Positions 8,566 through 18,079 of a stretch of DNA of 64,000 nt are shown one piece after another. The DNA is from Spirosoma luteum DSM 19990 (GTDB lineage Bacteria > Bacteroidota > Bacteroidia > Cytophagales > Spirosomataceae), in assembly GCF_000374065.1 (NCBI RefSeq), contig NZ_KB893245.1, forward strand, positions 186,001 to 250,000. Direction: 5' to 3'. Position 1 is the first letter of the stretch. Every line of letters starts with the position of its first letter. The notes beneath the pieces are model-generated. The model worked only from the letters and a program-made list of their open reading frames with translations, did not search any database and had not been told where the DNA came from. Made by a program: the position numbers and the translations under genes.

Positions 8566-9933
8566 ATGATGAAGAGAACGCTTACATTTCTCCTAAGCCT
8601 GCTTATTAGTTATGGCTACGCTCAAAATCCGGACTCGGTTACCATCCGAAAAATTTATAACGAGGCTCTCTCGAATGGTAAATCCTATGAGTGGCTCCGA
8701 CACCTTACCAAGCAGATTGGTCCCCGGCTAAGCGGGTCAGCGGGTGCCCAAAAAGCTGTCGACTGGACGAAACAGGTAATGGATCAACAGGGATTTGACC
8801 GGGTGTTTTTGCAGGACGTTATGGTACCCCACTGGGTGCGTGGCGCCAAAGAGGAAGCCTTCATTCACATCGGGAAGCAGAAAACAGTGGTACCCATCGC
8901 GGCTTTGGGAGGTTCGGTTGCGACACCGGCGAAAGGGATTGAAGCGCAGGTAATTGAGGTGAAAAGTTTCCCCGAATTACGGGCATTGGGTGCTGACAAA
9001 GTAAAGGGTAAAATCGTGTTTTACAACCGCCCGATGGACCCGACGAAAATTAACACGTTCGAAGCCTACGGTGGTGCTGTAGACCAGCGCGCTAATGGGG
9101 CAACCGAGGCTGCTAAACTCGGCGCAGTGGGGGCTATTGTCCGCTCCATGACCAATGTACATGACGATAATCCGCACGTAGGCGGTATGCGTTACGGCAC
9201 CGGCGTTGCCCTGATTCCAACCGCAGCCATCAGTACGAACGGGGCTGATTTGCTGAGTAAATCCTTACAGGAAAACCCGGCCCTGACATTTTATTTCAAA
9301 CAGAATTGCGAAACCCTGCCTGATGCTAAATCCTACAACGTAGTCGGTGAAATAAAGGGAAGTGAAAAGCCCGATGAAATCATTGTGGTAGGTGGGCATC
9401 TGGATTCATGGGATCTGGCCGAAGGGGCCCATGATGACGGTGCGGGTTGTGTGCAGTCGATAGAAGTGCTGCGAATCATGAAGGCGCTGGGTATCAAGCC
9501 AAAGCATACCATTCGGGCGGTCATGTTCATGAATGAAGAGAATGGCCTGCGTGGTGGCGTTCAATATGCTGACTTAGCAAAGAAAAACAATGAAAAACAC
9601 ATTGCCGCCGTTGAGTCCGACAATGGTGGTTTTACCCCGCGTGGTTTTGGTATTGTGGGTAAACCCGAACAGCGGGAAAAAATCATGGCCTGGAAGCCAT
9701 TACTTGCCCCCTATGGCCTAACCGAAATCGGGCCAAGTGGGGGAGGAGCTGATATTGGTCCGTTAGCCCAGACTGGTACCGTATTACTCGGATTCAAGCC
9801 CGACTCACAGCGGTATTTCGATTATCATCACACAACTATTGACCGGTTTGAAGCCGTTAGCCAGCGCGAGCTGGAGTTGGGGGCGGCTTCAATGGCGGCA
9901 GTAATTTATCTGCTGGACGCGTATGGTCTGTGA
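8566..9933 (+). CDS. Secreted M28-family metallopeptidase with PA-like insertion
   Basis: Exported zinc aminopeptidase (M28, di-zinc). Residues 1-20 (FLLSLLISYGYAQ) form a signal peptide ending at AQ. The catalytic domain shows the metal-binding series GGHLDSWD, AHDDGAGC, FMNEENGLRGG and ESDNGG, with a final YHHTTID histidine, in the usual M28 order. The region ~90-250 (PELRALGADKVKGKIVFYN, GAVGAIVRSM) fits the protease-associated domain often inserted in this family. The 455-residue length agrees. It follows the lpdA terminator and faces a minus-strand gene 7 bases away. Likely role: periplasmic or extracellular peptide scavenging. Confidence 0.92.
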   Translation: MMKRTLTFLLSLLISYGYAQNPDSVTIRKIYNEALSNGKSYEWLRHLTKQIGPRLSGSAGAQKAVDWTKQVMDQQGFDRVFLQDVMVPHWVRGAKEEAFIHIGKQKTVVPIAALGGSVATPAKGIEAQVIEVKSFPELRALGADKVKGKIVFYNRPMDPTKINTFEAYGGAVDQRANGATEAAKLGAVGAIVRSMTNVHDDNPHVGGMRYGTGVALIPTAAISTNGADLLSKSLQENPALTFYFKQNCETLPDAKSYNVVGEIKGSEKPDEIIVVGGHLDSWDLAEGAHDDGAGCVQSIEVLRIMKALGIKPKHTIRAVMFMNEENGLRGGVQYADLAKKNNEKHIAAVESDNGGFTPRGFGIVGKPEQREKIMAWKPLLAPYGLTEIGPSGGGADIGPLAQTGTVLLGFKPDSQRYFDYHHTTIDRFEAVSQRELELGAASMAAVIYLLDAYGL

Positions 9934-9940
9934 AAAGAGT

Positions 9941-11602
9941 CTAAAGGCCTTTTTCAATGATTTTTGCTGCTTCTTCGAGCGCGCCCGGCAAGGGCGCGTT
10001 TCGTTTTATAACCTTACCGGTTCGGTTAATGACCATAGCCGAAATTTCGTCATTGGCTCTGAATCGACTAACAGCATCCATAAGCTGATTCTCCGTTAAT
10101 AGCACATGATCGCCGGAGAGATTATACCGGGTGGCCAGCTCGGGCCAGAGTGCTTTGTCGTTGTCTGGCATGGGTACATACACCAGGGCAAAATCGCGCA
10201 GACTGTATGTATTACGTAACCGCTGGGCATCGAGCGCGGCCTGTCTGCCAGCCTCATTGCCAGGAGAGGTGAGCAACAGGTAAATTACCTTTCCCCGGTT
10301 GGCATCGATAATCTGGTCCAGAAGGGCCGAACCACTGGCCGAATTATTCCGGGTAACAAATACGCCGGGCGATATTTCCAGGGCATTGGTTTGCGTACTG
10401 GCTTTGCGCAACGTTTGCATAGCAGATCGGATTCTGGTACTATCTTTTATTTCCAGCGAGTACAACTCGTCCAGCGATGCCGCTAATTTTGAGTCTTTAA
10501 TCTGAGGGCGGGCGTAGTCATAGAGCAATCGGGCAAAATTGAGCGTCAAACCGGGCAGCGTAGTAGTCAGCCAGTAAGCGGCCAGGTAATCGACGGCCGT
10601 GCTATCATACTGCCGTATACTTCGCTGAATGAGTGTTTCGTAATTGACCAGTCGCTGGAGCGTATCAGGGCTTCGTTTCACCAATTCATCGAAAAATCGC
10701 AAATCGGCAGCGCGGGCTGAGTTTTGCTGGGCATAGCCTCGGAGCCTGGTGCGCTCGTCGGTCGTAATACTCTTGCCGTAACGCTCAAGCAAACTAGCCA
10801 GTGCCCGCACCGTGATACCGTTTGCACGGGTGGCATCATTGGTGAGCTGCTGGGTAGCATACGTGGCAAATCGGTTCATAGCCGATGCGCGGGCCGCCGT
10901 AAGGATCACGTTATTGGGGGGGCGTAGCGAATCGTCCAGCGAAACAGGTAGTTTTCCATTTTCGTAAAACGCTTTGTCGTACACAAAGGCAGCCGCATTG
11001 TAGGCATTGTTGCTCATGATCCAGCGGGTAGTGAGCGGAAAAGGCTGTTCCATACGGCCGAACTTCTTAAAGGCTCCCTGATATGCAGTCGACAAAACAT
11101 TGAAGGCATCTACGTCATCCTGGGTAGCCAGCTGTTCCGACAGCTTACGGGTATCCGGTTTATCGGGGTATGTGGCCTCGAAGGCTTTATACCGGGCAAA
11201 CTGTTGGTTCACCTGCGCGTTTACACCACCGAACTTAAAGGGAACGGCCATCGAGAAGAGTGAGTCGGCATTCAGGTCAAGCGTGAGCGTACCGGGAGCA
11301 GCCAGAAAAGCGGTTGAAATGCGTCCGTAGTTGAAATACATTTCCTCCTGCGGATAAATCAGCGGCATCGCCACCCGGAATGTTCCGTCAACACTCAGCG
11401 GAGCGGGCCGTACCAGCTCTCTGCTGGCCTGCAACACGTTGTTCCGACTGATTGATACCAAAGAGGCTTCCCGGTACATACGGGCCGTCAGATTACGAAT
11501 ACGACCCGTCACGATAACAGAGTCGGTTTGGGCCTGACTTGAAAAAGGTAGGAGAAAGGGTATAATGAGTAAGCCAGCCAGAACACAAAACCGTTTTTTC
11601 AT
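9941..11602 (-). CDS. Secreted thioredoxin-fold (TlpA-like) protein lacking CXXC
   Basis: About 553 residues. The ATG at 11602 is chosen because it gives a clean signal peptide (MKKRFCVLAGLLIIPFLLPF then SSQAQ); the ATG at 11647 would put 15 extra residues in front. The region ~20-120 has the beta-rich look of the DUF4369-type domain found at the N-terminus of Bacteroidota TlpA/ResA-like proteins. The C-terminal ~130 residues follow a TlpA fold (GKVIYLLLTSPGNEAGRQA, FALVYVPMP, ISAMVINRTGKVIK), but where WCxPC belongs the sequence reads TSPGNEAG, with no cysteine. Disulfide chemistry is therefore unlikely; it may be a binding or scaffold protein. Confidence 0.8.
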   Translation of the reverse strand: MKKRFCVLAGLLIIPFLLPFSSQAQTDSVIVTGRIRNLTARMYREASLVSISRNNVLQASRELVRPAPLSVDGTFRVAMPLIYPQEEMYFNYGRISTAFLAAPGTLTLDLNADSLFSMAVPFKFGGVNAQVNQQFARYKAFEATYPDKPDTRKLSEQLATQDDVDAFNVLSTAYQGAFKKFGRMEQPFPLTTRWIMSNNAYNAAAFVYDKAFYENGKLPVSLDDSLRPPNNVILTAARASAMNRFATYATQQLTNDATRANGITVRALASLLERYGKSITTDERTRLRGYAQQNSARAADLRFFDELVKRSPDTLQRLVNYETLIQRSIRQYDSTAVDYLAAYWLTTTLPGLTLNFARLLYDYARPQIKDSKLAASLDELYSLEIKDSTRIRSAMQTLRKASTQTNALEISPGVFVTRNNSASGSALLDQIIDANRGKVIYLLLTSPGNEAGRQAALDAQRLRNTYSLRDFALVYVPMPDNDKALWPELATRYNLSGDHVLLTENQLMDAVSRFRANDEISAMVINRTGKVIKRNAPLPGALEEAAKIIEKGL

Positions 11603-11678
11603 TGCTTTAGTAAGAACAGACAAAGCAATAACAAACGAAAACCCCAAACAGTCAACTGCTCAGTAAAAAACTGTCGGC

Positions 11679-12170
11679 TCACTTCGTTTTTATGCCATGA
11701 TAAACCTCTTGCTCCTGATAGTCGGTGCGAAGGGGGTGCCCAATCCAGTCGGTAGGAAGCAGGATTCGGCGCAGGTCGGGGTGGTTATCAAAATGAATAC
11801 CAACCAGGTCGAAGGCTTCGCGTTCGTGCCAGTCGGCAGTACGCCAGATGTGAGCAATACTTGGCACGGATGGCAGTTGGACCGAACCAGTAGTGCGGGG
11901 TATGATAATCTTCATCATCAGGTCGTGCTCATACGGAATGGAGGTTAAATTATAAATAACCTCCATTGTATTGGCTTCCGGGCCATTGTCAATGCCTGTA
12001 ATGCAGGCCAGCAAGTCAAAAAACAACCGGTCATCGTCGCGTAAAAACTGACAGATAGCCACTAACTGCTCCGCCGGAACAGTGACAAACGGCTGCAAAT
12101 TCTGGGTATTAGCCTGAATATCGGGACCAAATTGGCCGGTAAGGAGGTTGACTATTTCGGGAAAGGTCAT
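11679..12170 (-). CDS. nuoC: NADH-quinone oxidoreductase subunit C (30-kDa type)
   Basis: Peripheral-arm subunit of respiratory complex I. The 163-residue sequence carries the 30-kDa subunit signature near its C-terminus: WHEREAFDLVGIHFDNHPDLRRILLPTDW followed by GHPLRTDY; upstream DRLFFDLLACITGID and YNLTSI are also typical. It is not fused to NuoD and no other nuo gene lies within 11 kb on either side, which is unusual because nuoC normally sits between nuoB and nuoD. The neighbours are a thioredoxin-fold protein (31 bases away, same strand) and an M1 peptidase. Either this genome has a broken-up nuo cluster or this is an extra copy. Confidence 0.93.
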   Translation of the reverse strand: MTFPEIVNLLTGQFGPDIQANTQNLQPFVTVPAEQLVAICQFLRDDDRLFFDLLACITGIDNGPEANTMEVIYNLTSIPYEHDLMMKIIIPRTTGSVQLPSVPSIAHIWRTADWHEREAFDLVGIHFDNHPDLRRILLPTDWIGHPLRTDYQEQEVYHGIKTK

Positions 12171-12289
12171 TTGGTTAGTAGAAGAATAAATGCAGTATAA
12201 TAAAAGTGTTTAATTATTTTCTGCCGCACCGGTCGGAATGACAGAAAACTTGAATTACAATGTACTAACTATATTTCGCTTGTTTTTCC

Positions 12290-14254
12290 TTACGCCAGCC
12301 ATGCCAGCCACTGCATCCAGTTCTCGACCCAGAACAAAAACTTCGTAGCAAATTTTGCCGCTGGTGCTGATGATGGTTCCAGGGTCAAACTGTTGTTGTT
12401 GAAATTGGTATCCATGTAAATTTTCTGCTTTGGGTCAACGGTTGCCCACACCGCTTTGGCATTTTGGGTAAGGGTAAACTGGCGCTGGTGATCTTTACCG
12501 TCCCAGTGTAGCATGACTTCTTTATCGTTGTCAAAATGCACCAGAATATCTAGCGGCATTATGCCATCGCCATGGCGTTGCACAGTAACGATGGTCTGTT
12601 TCTGTTTGTCGCGCGTCCTGTTCCTGAGCGAATGTAACGCATAATCCACAACAGTCTCGCCGTACAAAACCTGCCTAAAAAACCAGTTCATGTCGGCCCC
12701 GTATTTACTGCCCAGCCGTTTCGGAACGATTTCGTTAACAATGTCGATGAATTTCTGACCATTAGGGTGTTTGAACCGCCAGCGGATAAAGTACGTCTGC
12801 ATGATTTCGTCCATCACGGGGCGGCCTACCAGTCCCTCCAGCGTCCGAAGCCAGGTAGCCGTTTTAAAGTACGTGAGCACCCCGTATTGCCCGTCGGGTA
12901 ATTGCCACGTATTGCCAAATGACGAGCCAATGGCCGGATTGTTCTGGTGCACGTACCCATCCCGTGAGCTTTCCATATCGCCCATTCGGAACCCCAGCAA
13001 GTTCATTTGCGACGAGCGGGGGCCGTAGGTTTCGTCCATCATCCGGCCTTCGTAGTACTGATTGAATCCTTCGTCGAGCCAGGCTTCCTCAAACTCATTG
13101 GTAGCTAGCAGTTGCATGAAGTATTGGTGGCCAAATTCATGAATCGCTACCTGCTCCGGAAAGCGTGCGCCATCAGGCATAGCCCAGACGGTACCGGCGG
13201 TGATGAATGTGGGATATTCCATCCCGTAAGAGCCACTGGCGTGCAGGGGTGGGTCAACGATGGTTAGGTTGGGGAACGGATAGCGACCCAGGTGTTTGTC
13301 GAAGTAGGCAAGGGCTGCTTTGGCCGCATTGATATGGCGTTGCGCCTGATTCCGGTGTTCCGGCTGCATCACTAGCTCGATACTAACCTCCCCGCCCGAA
13401 GGACGTTTCCATTTGTCGTTTATCACCTCGAAATGCGGAGAAGCCGTCCAGGCAAAGTCTACTACATCTTCGGCATGATAAAGAATAGTTTTAGTGCCGT
13501 TCTGGTGCAGTTTCTCCGATTGAAACAGGCCCGTAGCGCTCACCCAATAGGCCTTTGGTGTGGTGATGTTTACGTCGTACACCCCATAGTCGGCGTAGAA
13601 TTCGGAGTTTGCATGGAATTGATGGCAATTCCACTGACCTACCGTAGCATAGCGGGTACCGGCCGCTTCGTAGACGCCAATTTTTGGGAACCATTGGCCC
13701 ACCAGAAAGAAGTCGCGGCTAAACCCCGTACGGGCAAAAATCTTTGGCAGTTTAGCCTTAAAGGCAATATCTAGCACAATAGTCTCGCCTGGCCCAACAG
13801 GCTTGCTGAGTGGCACCCGGATTACGGTATGGTCACTGGTGTTATTATTGTCGGGCTGGATGTACTGGTACACGAGTGTTTCTGAAGCAGTATCCCCGGA
13901 GCCGCGTCGTTTCATGGATAGTATATCAATGGAACCATAGGCATTCTCTTTTGCATCCTGGTCGATGGTTACTCCCCGCAACTGCCCCCCCGATTCGCGC
14001 ATGAATGACGATTTATCAGTACGAAACGCGTTGAGGTACAAATGAAATCGTAGTTCGCGAATGACATCAGGGGATGCATTTTTCCAGGTAAGCGTTTCGA
14101 GCCCGGCCAGCTTTTTAGTGACCGGGTTGAGGGTAACGTCAATCTGGTAATTAGCTAGCCTTGGGCTTAATGGCTCCGGAAAAATGGACTTCACCGACTG
14201 GGCTGAACCGGTCAGTGTGAAGCCAATAAGCAGGAAAAATAAGTAGTATTTCAT
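12290..14254 (-). CDS. Secreted M1-family metallopeptidase
   Basis: A 654-residue exported aminopeptidase-type zinc protease. The signal peptide is MKYYLFFLLIGFTLTGSAQS. The N-terminal half is the beta-rich M1 domain (PRLANYQIDVTLNPVTKKL). The substrate-anchoring motif appears as GSYGMEYPTFI in place of GAMEN, followed by the zinc site HEFGHQYFMQLLATNEFEEAWLDEG, that is HExxH with the third ligand Glu 18 residues on. The C-terminal domain is short compared with the classical PepN type, as in other Bacteroidota secreted M1 enzymes. It probably trims peptides in the periplasm or outside the cell. Confidence 0.92.
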   Translation of the reverse strand: MKYYLFFLLIGFTLTGSAQSVKSIFPEPLSPRLANYQIDVTLNPVTKKLAGLETLTWKNASPDVIRELRFHLYLNAFRTDKSSFMRESGGQLRGVTIDQDAKENAYGSIDILSMKRRGSGDTASETLVYQYIQPDNNNTSDHTVIRVPLSKPVGPGETIVLDIAFKAKLPKIFARTGFSRDFFLVGQWFPKIGVYEAAGTRYATVGQWNCHQFHANSEFYADYGVYDVNITTPKAYWVSATGLFQSEKLHQNGTKTILYHAEDVVDFAWTASPHFEVINDKWKRPSGGEVSIELVMQPEHRNQAQRHINAAKAALAYFDKHLGRYPFPNLTIVDPPLHASGSYGMEYPTFITAGTVWAMPDGARFPEQVAIHEFGHQYFMQLLATNEFEEAWLDEGFNQYYEGRMMDETYGPRSSQMNLLGFRMGDMESSRDGYVHQNNPAIGSSFGNTWQLPDGQYGVLTYFKTATWLRTLEGLVGRPVMDEIMQTYFIRWRFKHPNGQKFIDIVNEIVPKRLGSKYGADMNWFFRQVLYGETVVDYALHSLRNRTRDKQKQTIVTVQRHGDGIMPLDILVHFDNDKEVMLHWDGKDHQRQFTLTQNAKAVWATVDPKQKIYMDTNFNNNSLTLEPSSAPAAKFATKFLFWVENWMQWLAWLA

Positions 14255-14395
14255 TGGCGTTTAAGGGCAGCCGTGAGAAACCGCATTACACGGGATGATT
14301 AACAAAACCCGCCTTGCCATATCGCTGCAAAGTAAGTGGAAAATTGCTTCGTACTCCCTAAACCCTGCTGACATAGGGCTGTCACACCCGCCATT

Positions 14396-14403
14396 TACCT
14401 TTG
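14396..14403 (+). promoter_or_regulatory. -7 promoter element for the DinB gene
   Basis: TACCTTTG matches the Bacteroidota consensus TAnnTTTG exactly and lies 28 bases before the DinB ATG. The upstream element is weak (CTGACA at an overlong distance). Confidence 0.45.
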
Positions 14404-14431
14404 TTTCGAACAATAAACCAACCGAAGTCGC

Positions 14432-14923
14432 ATGGAATTGATACCGATGTTTTTACGCGAAATGGAGCAGGAAGCGCAAACAACCCGCAATATGCTGGCA
14501 CGTATCCCGGATGATAGATACGGCTGGCAACCGCACCCCAAAAGCATGACCATCCGGCAGTTGGCGACGCACATCGCCGAATTACCCACCTGGGTAACGA
14601 TGGTGCTGACAACAGACGAACTGGATTTTGCCACCAGCCCTTACCAGCCGACCGAGATAAATACCACTGCCGACCTGATGAACTGCGCTGAAAGCTGCCT
14701 GGTCAATGGCCGCTCGCAGTTGGTGCCGGAAAAGGAAGCCCTTTTGACCAAAACGTGGACACTGCGGGACGGAGAGACAATCTACATGGCTTCGACTAAA
14801 CACGAGATGATTCGAACGACGTTTTGCCAGATTGTGCATCACCGGGCTCAACTGGGAGTGTACCTTCGATTACTGGATATTCCGATTCCCGGCAGCTACG
14901 GACCCAGTGCGGATGAACAGTAA
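14432..14923 (+). CDS. DinB-family protein
   Basis: A 163-residue four-helix-bundle protein of the DinB/YfiT superfamily, which use a three-histidine metal site and often act as thiol (bacillithiol, mycothiol) dependent transferases or damage-response proteins. The histidines are visible as LATHIAELPTWV near residue 50, TKHEMIRTT near 120, and the HHRAQLGVYLRLL motif near 135, in the usual order and spacing. The sequence IPDDRYGWQPHPKSMTIRQL at the N-terminus is typical. A Bacteroidota-type -7 box precedes it and a long terminator follows, so it is a single-gene unit. Confidence 0.9.
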   Translation: MELIPMFLREMEQEAQTTRNMLARIPDDRYGWQPHPKSMTIRQLATHIAELPTWVTMVLTTDELDFATSPYQPTEINTTADLMNCAESCLVNGRSQLVPEKEALLTKTWTLRDGETIYMASTKHEMIRTTFCQIVHHRAQLGVYLRLLDIPIPGSYGPSADEQ

Positions 14924-14937
14924 ATCATTGCTGATAT

Positions 14938-14980
14938 AACCCCACTTAACTCTCCCCAGTAGGGAGAGTTAAGTGGGGTT
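14938..14980. terminator. Bidirectional terminator hairpin
   Basis: Perfect 19-bp inverted repeat (14938-14956 with 14962-14980), 5-base loop, between the convergent DinB and pncB genes. GC-rich stem; short T/A ends on both sides. Confidence 0.85.
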
Positions 14981-15000
14981 TACACTTATACAGAATTGAC

Positions 15001-16476
15001 CTATTGATTTCCTTCCCTTATGGCCAGAATCAACGCTGTTTTCAGTTCGTGAAGTTGTTTTTCCAGCCCTACCGGGTAGGTGTGTGGATTCACAAAGCGC
15101 TTCACGCCCGGATGCAGTCCGGCCAGTTGCGCTTGCACCCGCGCCCGCACCGAATGAATATCGGGCAGTTCATACACGCATTTGCCCGCGTCAAAAATGG
15201 GTACCAATAAATCTTCGTAAGACTGGGTGGCCTCAAAACGCCGACGTTTGGTGAAATCGAGTGGGTCAATCATGGTTACATCCCCGTCCATCCGGGCTTC
15301 TTCCTCGGTATTGTAAACCATGTCGGACATAAACCCGCGTTCATCCCGAAACCGACGTACCTGCTGAATACCGGGGGTCGAGATTTTAATGGCCTGCTCT
15401 GAGAGTTTCATTTTGTAAGACCACTGGCCTGTTTCGGTATCTTTCAACGCGGCCAGTTTGTACACACCACCCAGGGCGGGCTGATCAAAAGCGGTGACGA
15501 GTTTGGTGCCCACGCCCCATACGGTTATTGCCGCTCCCTGTTGCTTGAGGCTACCAATAATTGTTTCGTCGAGGTCGTTACTGGCTACAATTGCCGTATC
15601 CTGAAAGCCGGCTTCATCCAGTAATTTACGGGCTTCGATACTCAGGTAGGCCAAATCGCCGGAGTCGAGCCGGATACCGGCTAGTGTATGCCCCTGCTGT
15701 TCCAGTTTTCGCCCCGTTTCTATTGCGTGCCGAACGCCCTGCAGGGTATCATAGGTATCGACGAGCAGGGTTACATTGTTAGGTAGTGCCTGCGCATAGG
15801 CGTCGAAGGCTTGCTGCTCATCGGCAAAGGCCATTACCCAGCTATGAGCGTGGGTGCCCCGCACGGGGATATCATAGAGTTTACCGGCCAGCACATTCGA
15901 GGTGCCATCACAACCCCCAATGTAAGCCGCCCGGCTGGCGGTCATACCTCCATCAACACCCTGTGCCCGGCGCAGACCAAACTCCAGTACCGTGTCAGAT
16001 TGGGCTACCAACCGCAGTCGGGCAGCTTTAGTGGCAATCAGTGATTCAAAATTGATAAGGTTCAGCAGGGGCGTTTCCAGCAACTGACATTGCAAAATGG
16101 GGCCGCGTACCCGCACCAGCGGCTCGTTGGGAAACGCGACCGTTCCTTCGGGCATCGCATCGACGCTGCACGTGAGCTTCAGCTTAGCCAGGTACGCCAG
16201 AAAAGCCGGTTCAAACAGCGGTTTTTCGTCATTGCCGGTCAAACTTCCCAGATAGCGAAGATCTTTTTTTGAGAAACCAAAATTGTCGATGTAGCCGATT
16301 ACGTTTGCCAGCCCACAGGCTATCGTAAAACCACCACTAAATGGATTCTTTCGGAAATACAGATTAAAAACTGCCTCTTTTTCAGCCGTTTCTGATTTCC
16401 AGTAAGCATACGCCATTGTAACCTGATACAGGTCTGTCAACAGACTTAGAGAGGTGTCGTAAAGCTTGTTTGTCAT
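15001..16476 (-). CDS. pncB: Nicotinate phosphoribosyltransferase
   Basis: First enzyme of the Preiss-Handler NAD salvage route: nicotinate + PRPP (+ATP) to nicotinate mononucleotide. Recognised by LLTDLYQVTMAYAYWKSE at the N-terminus (substrate-binding Tyr), FGLRRAQGVDGGMTASRAAYIGGCDGTSNV, GTHAHSWVMAF, and the phosphate-binding part IRLDSGDLAYLSIEARK and TVWGVGTKLVTA. 491 residues matches the longer (Bacillus/human-like) branch of the family. It stands alone between convergent DinB and divergent rpoN. Confidence 0.96.
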   Translation of the reverse strand: MTNKLYDTSLSLLTDLYQVTMAYAYWKSETAEKEAVFNLYFRKNPFSGGFTIACGLANVIGYIDNFGFSKKDLRYLGSLTGNDEKPLFEPAFLAYLAKLKLTCSVDAMPEGTVAFPNEPLVRVRGPILQCQLLETPLLNLINFESLIATKAARLRLVAQSDTVLEFGLRRAQGVDGGMTASRAAYIGGCDGTSNVLAGKLYDIPVRGTHAHSWVMAFADEQQAFDAYAQALPNNVTLLVDTYDTLQGVRHAIETGRKLEQQGHTLAGIRLDSGDLAYLSIEARKLLDEAGFQDTAIVASNDLDETIIGSLKQQGAAITVWGVGTKLVTAFDQPALGGVYKLAALKDTETGQWSYKMKLSEQAIKISTPGIQQVRRFRDERGFMSDMVYNTEEEARMDGDVTMIDPLDFTKRRRFEATQSYEDLLVPIFDAGKCVYELPDIHSVRARVQAQLAGLHPGVKRFVNPHTYPVGLEKQLHELKTALILAIREGNQ

Positions 16477-16630
16477 ACAGGGCGAAAGTAAAACAAGATG
16501 GCTTTATAGAAAATTTATGAGGATAAAAACAAAATGGGTATTACTTTGGTCTGATAATTGTGAGGGGCTGTTTCGCTGTCACCCTAATCGATTGACAATA
16601 GGATAAATATCTACCGCTCTCAGGACCACC

Positions 16631-18079
16631 ATGCAGAAGTTAAGCTTGTCTCAATCGCTCCAGCAGAAGTTATCTCCGCAACAGATTCAGTTTATCAAGC
16701 TGTTGCAGATTCCCACGGTTGAGCTGGATACCCGGATTGAAGAGGAACTTGAAATCAATCCGGCATTGGAGGAGGGTATGGACGAGGAGTATGATCAGAA
16801 AGAGGAAGATGACTCCTTCGACGAGGCAGACGAGTATAAGGAGCGTGACGATGAGCTGGATATAGACCGGTACATTCAGGACGAAGACTACGGCGGGTAC
16901 AAGATGCAGGGGGACGGCAATTATGCGGAAGAAGACCGGGATATGCCGCTGGCAACCAGCTCGAGCTTGATGGACGCCCTGCTTCAGCAATTTGGATACC
17001 TAACCCTGTCGGAGCAGCAGCGAACCGTTGGGTTACAGCTCATTGGCAGCATTGAAGCCGATGGCTACATTCGGCGGTCATTACAGGCTATCGTGAACGA
17101 CCTCGCCTTTGGTCAGAACGTGTTCACCGACACCGAAGAAGTAGAGGATATGCTGCAGAAAATTCAGTCGTTCGATCCACCGGGTATTGGTGCCCGGACG
17201 CTTCAGGAATGCCTGATTCTGCAACTGAAGCGTAAAGATACCACCGACCCCTACAATACGCTGGCTATTCGGATCATCGATGATTTCTTCGACGAATTTT
17301 CCAAAAAGCATTACGATAAAATTCAGCGTCGGCTGGGTATCAGTGACAATTCGCTGAAAAAAGTGATTGATATCATCATTAAACTCAATCCAAAACCCGG
17401 CTCGGTAGATGGCGAATCCAGCACGGCCCAGTACCTGGTTCCCGACTTTATTCTGACCAACAGCAGTGGTAAGCTGGAGCTGACGCTAAACTCGAAGAAC
17501 GCGCCCGAACTGCGCATCAGCCGGTCCTTTGCCGATATGCTCGACACCTACGACAAGAGCAAAAAGCAGAATAAAAACCTGAAGGAAACGGTCACGTTTG
17601 TTAAGCAGAAACTGGATGCTGCCAAGTGGTTTATCGACGCCATTAAGCAACGCCAGCAAACGCTGCTCAGGACCATGAACGCCATTGTGCGCTTCCAGTT
17701 TGATTTCTTTCAAACGGGCGACGAATCCCGGCTCCGGCCTATGATTCTGAAAGATATTGCGACCATGATTGATATGGACGTTTCGACCGTATCGCGGGTG
17801 GCCAACAGCAAAGCCGTACAAACCGAATTTGGCATTTACCCGCTCAAGTATTTCTTCTCCGAAGGGATCTCGACCGATACGGGCGAAGATGTGAGTAGTC
17901 GGGAAGTAAAGAATATTCTGAAAGACCTGATTGATACCGAGCCTAAACTGCACCCCTTATCGGACGATAAACTCGAGAAGATTCTGAACGATAAAGGCTA
18001 CAACATTGCCCGCCGGACCGTTGCCAAATACCGTGAGCAACTCAATATTCCGGTGGCCCGGCTGAGGAAGCAGCTTTAA
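16631..18079 (+). CDS. rpoN: RNA polymerase sigma-54 factor
   Basis: Sigma-54, which needs AAA+ enhancer-binding activators. Region I (residues 1-50) is Gln/Leu-rich: QKLSLSQSLQQKLSPQQIQ and LLQIPTVELDTRIEEELEINPALEE. Region II (50-110) is strongly acidic. The core-binding region follows, then the HTH (LKDIATMIDMDVSTVSRVANSKAVQT) and the RpoN box ARRTVAKYRE at residues 460-469, which reads the -24 GG element. At 482 residues it is full length. It is single copy in the window, with no adjacent activator or rpf/hpf gene. Confidence 0.97.
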   Translation: MQKLSLSQSLQQKLSPQQIQFIKLLQIPTVELDTRIEEELEINPALEEGMDEEYDQKEEDDSFDEADEYKERDDELDIDRYIQDEDYGGYKMQGDGNYAEEDRDMPLATSSSLMDALLQQFGYLTLSEQQRTVGLQLIGSIEADGYIRRSLQAIVNDLAFGQNVFTDTEEVEDMLQKIQSFDPPGIGARTLQECLILQLKRKDTTDPYNTLAIRIIDDFFDEFSKKHYDKIQRRLGISDNSLKKVIDIIIKLNPKPGSVDGESSTAQYLVPDFILTNSSGKLELTLNSKNAPELRISRSFADMLDTYDKSKKQNKNLKETVTFVKQKLDAAKWFIDAIKQRQQTLLRTMNAIVRFQFDFFQTGDESRLRPMILKDIATMIDMDVSTVSRVANSKAVQTEFGIYPLKYFFSEGISTDTGEDVSSREVKNILKDLIDTEPKLHPLSDDKLEKILNDKGYNIARRTVAKYREQLNIPVARLRKQL

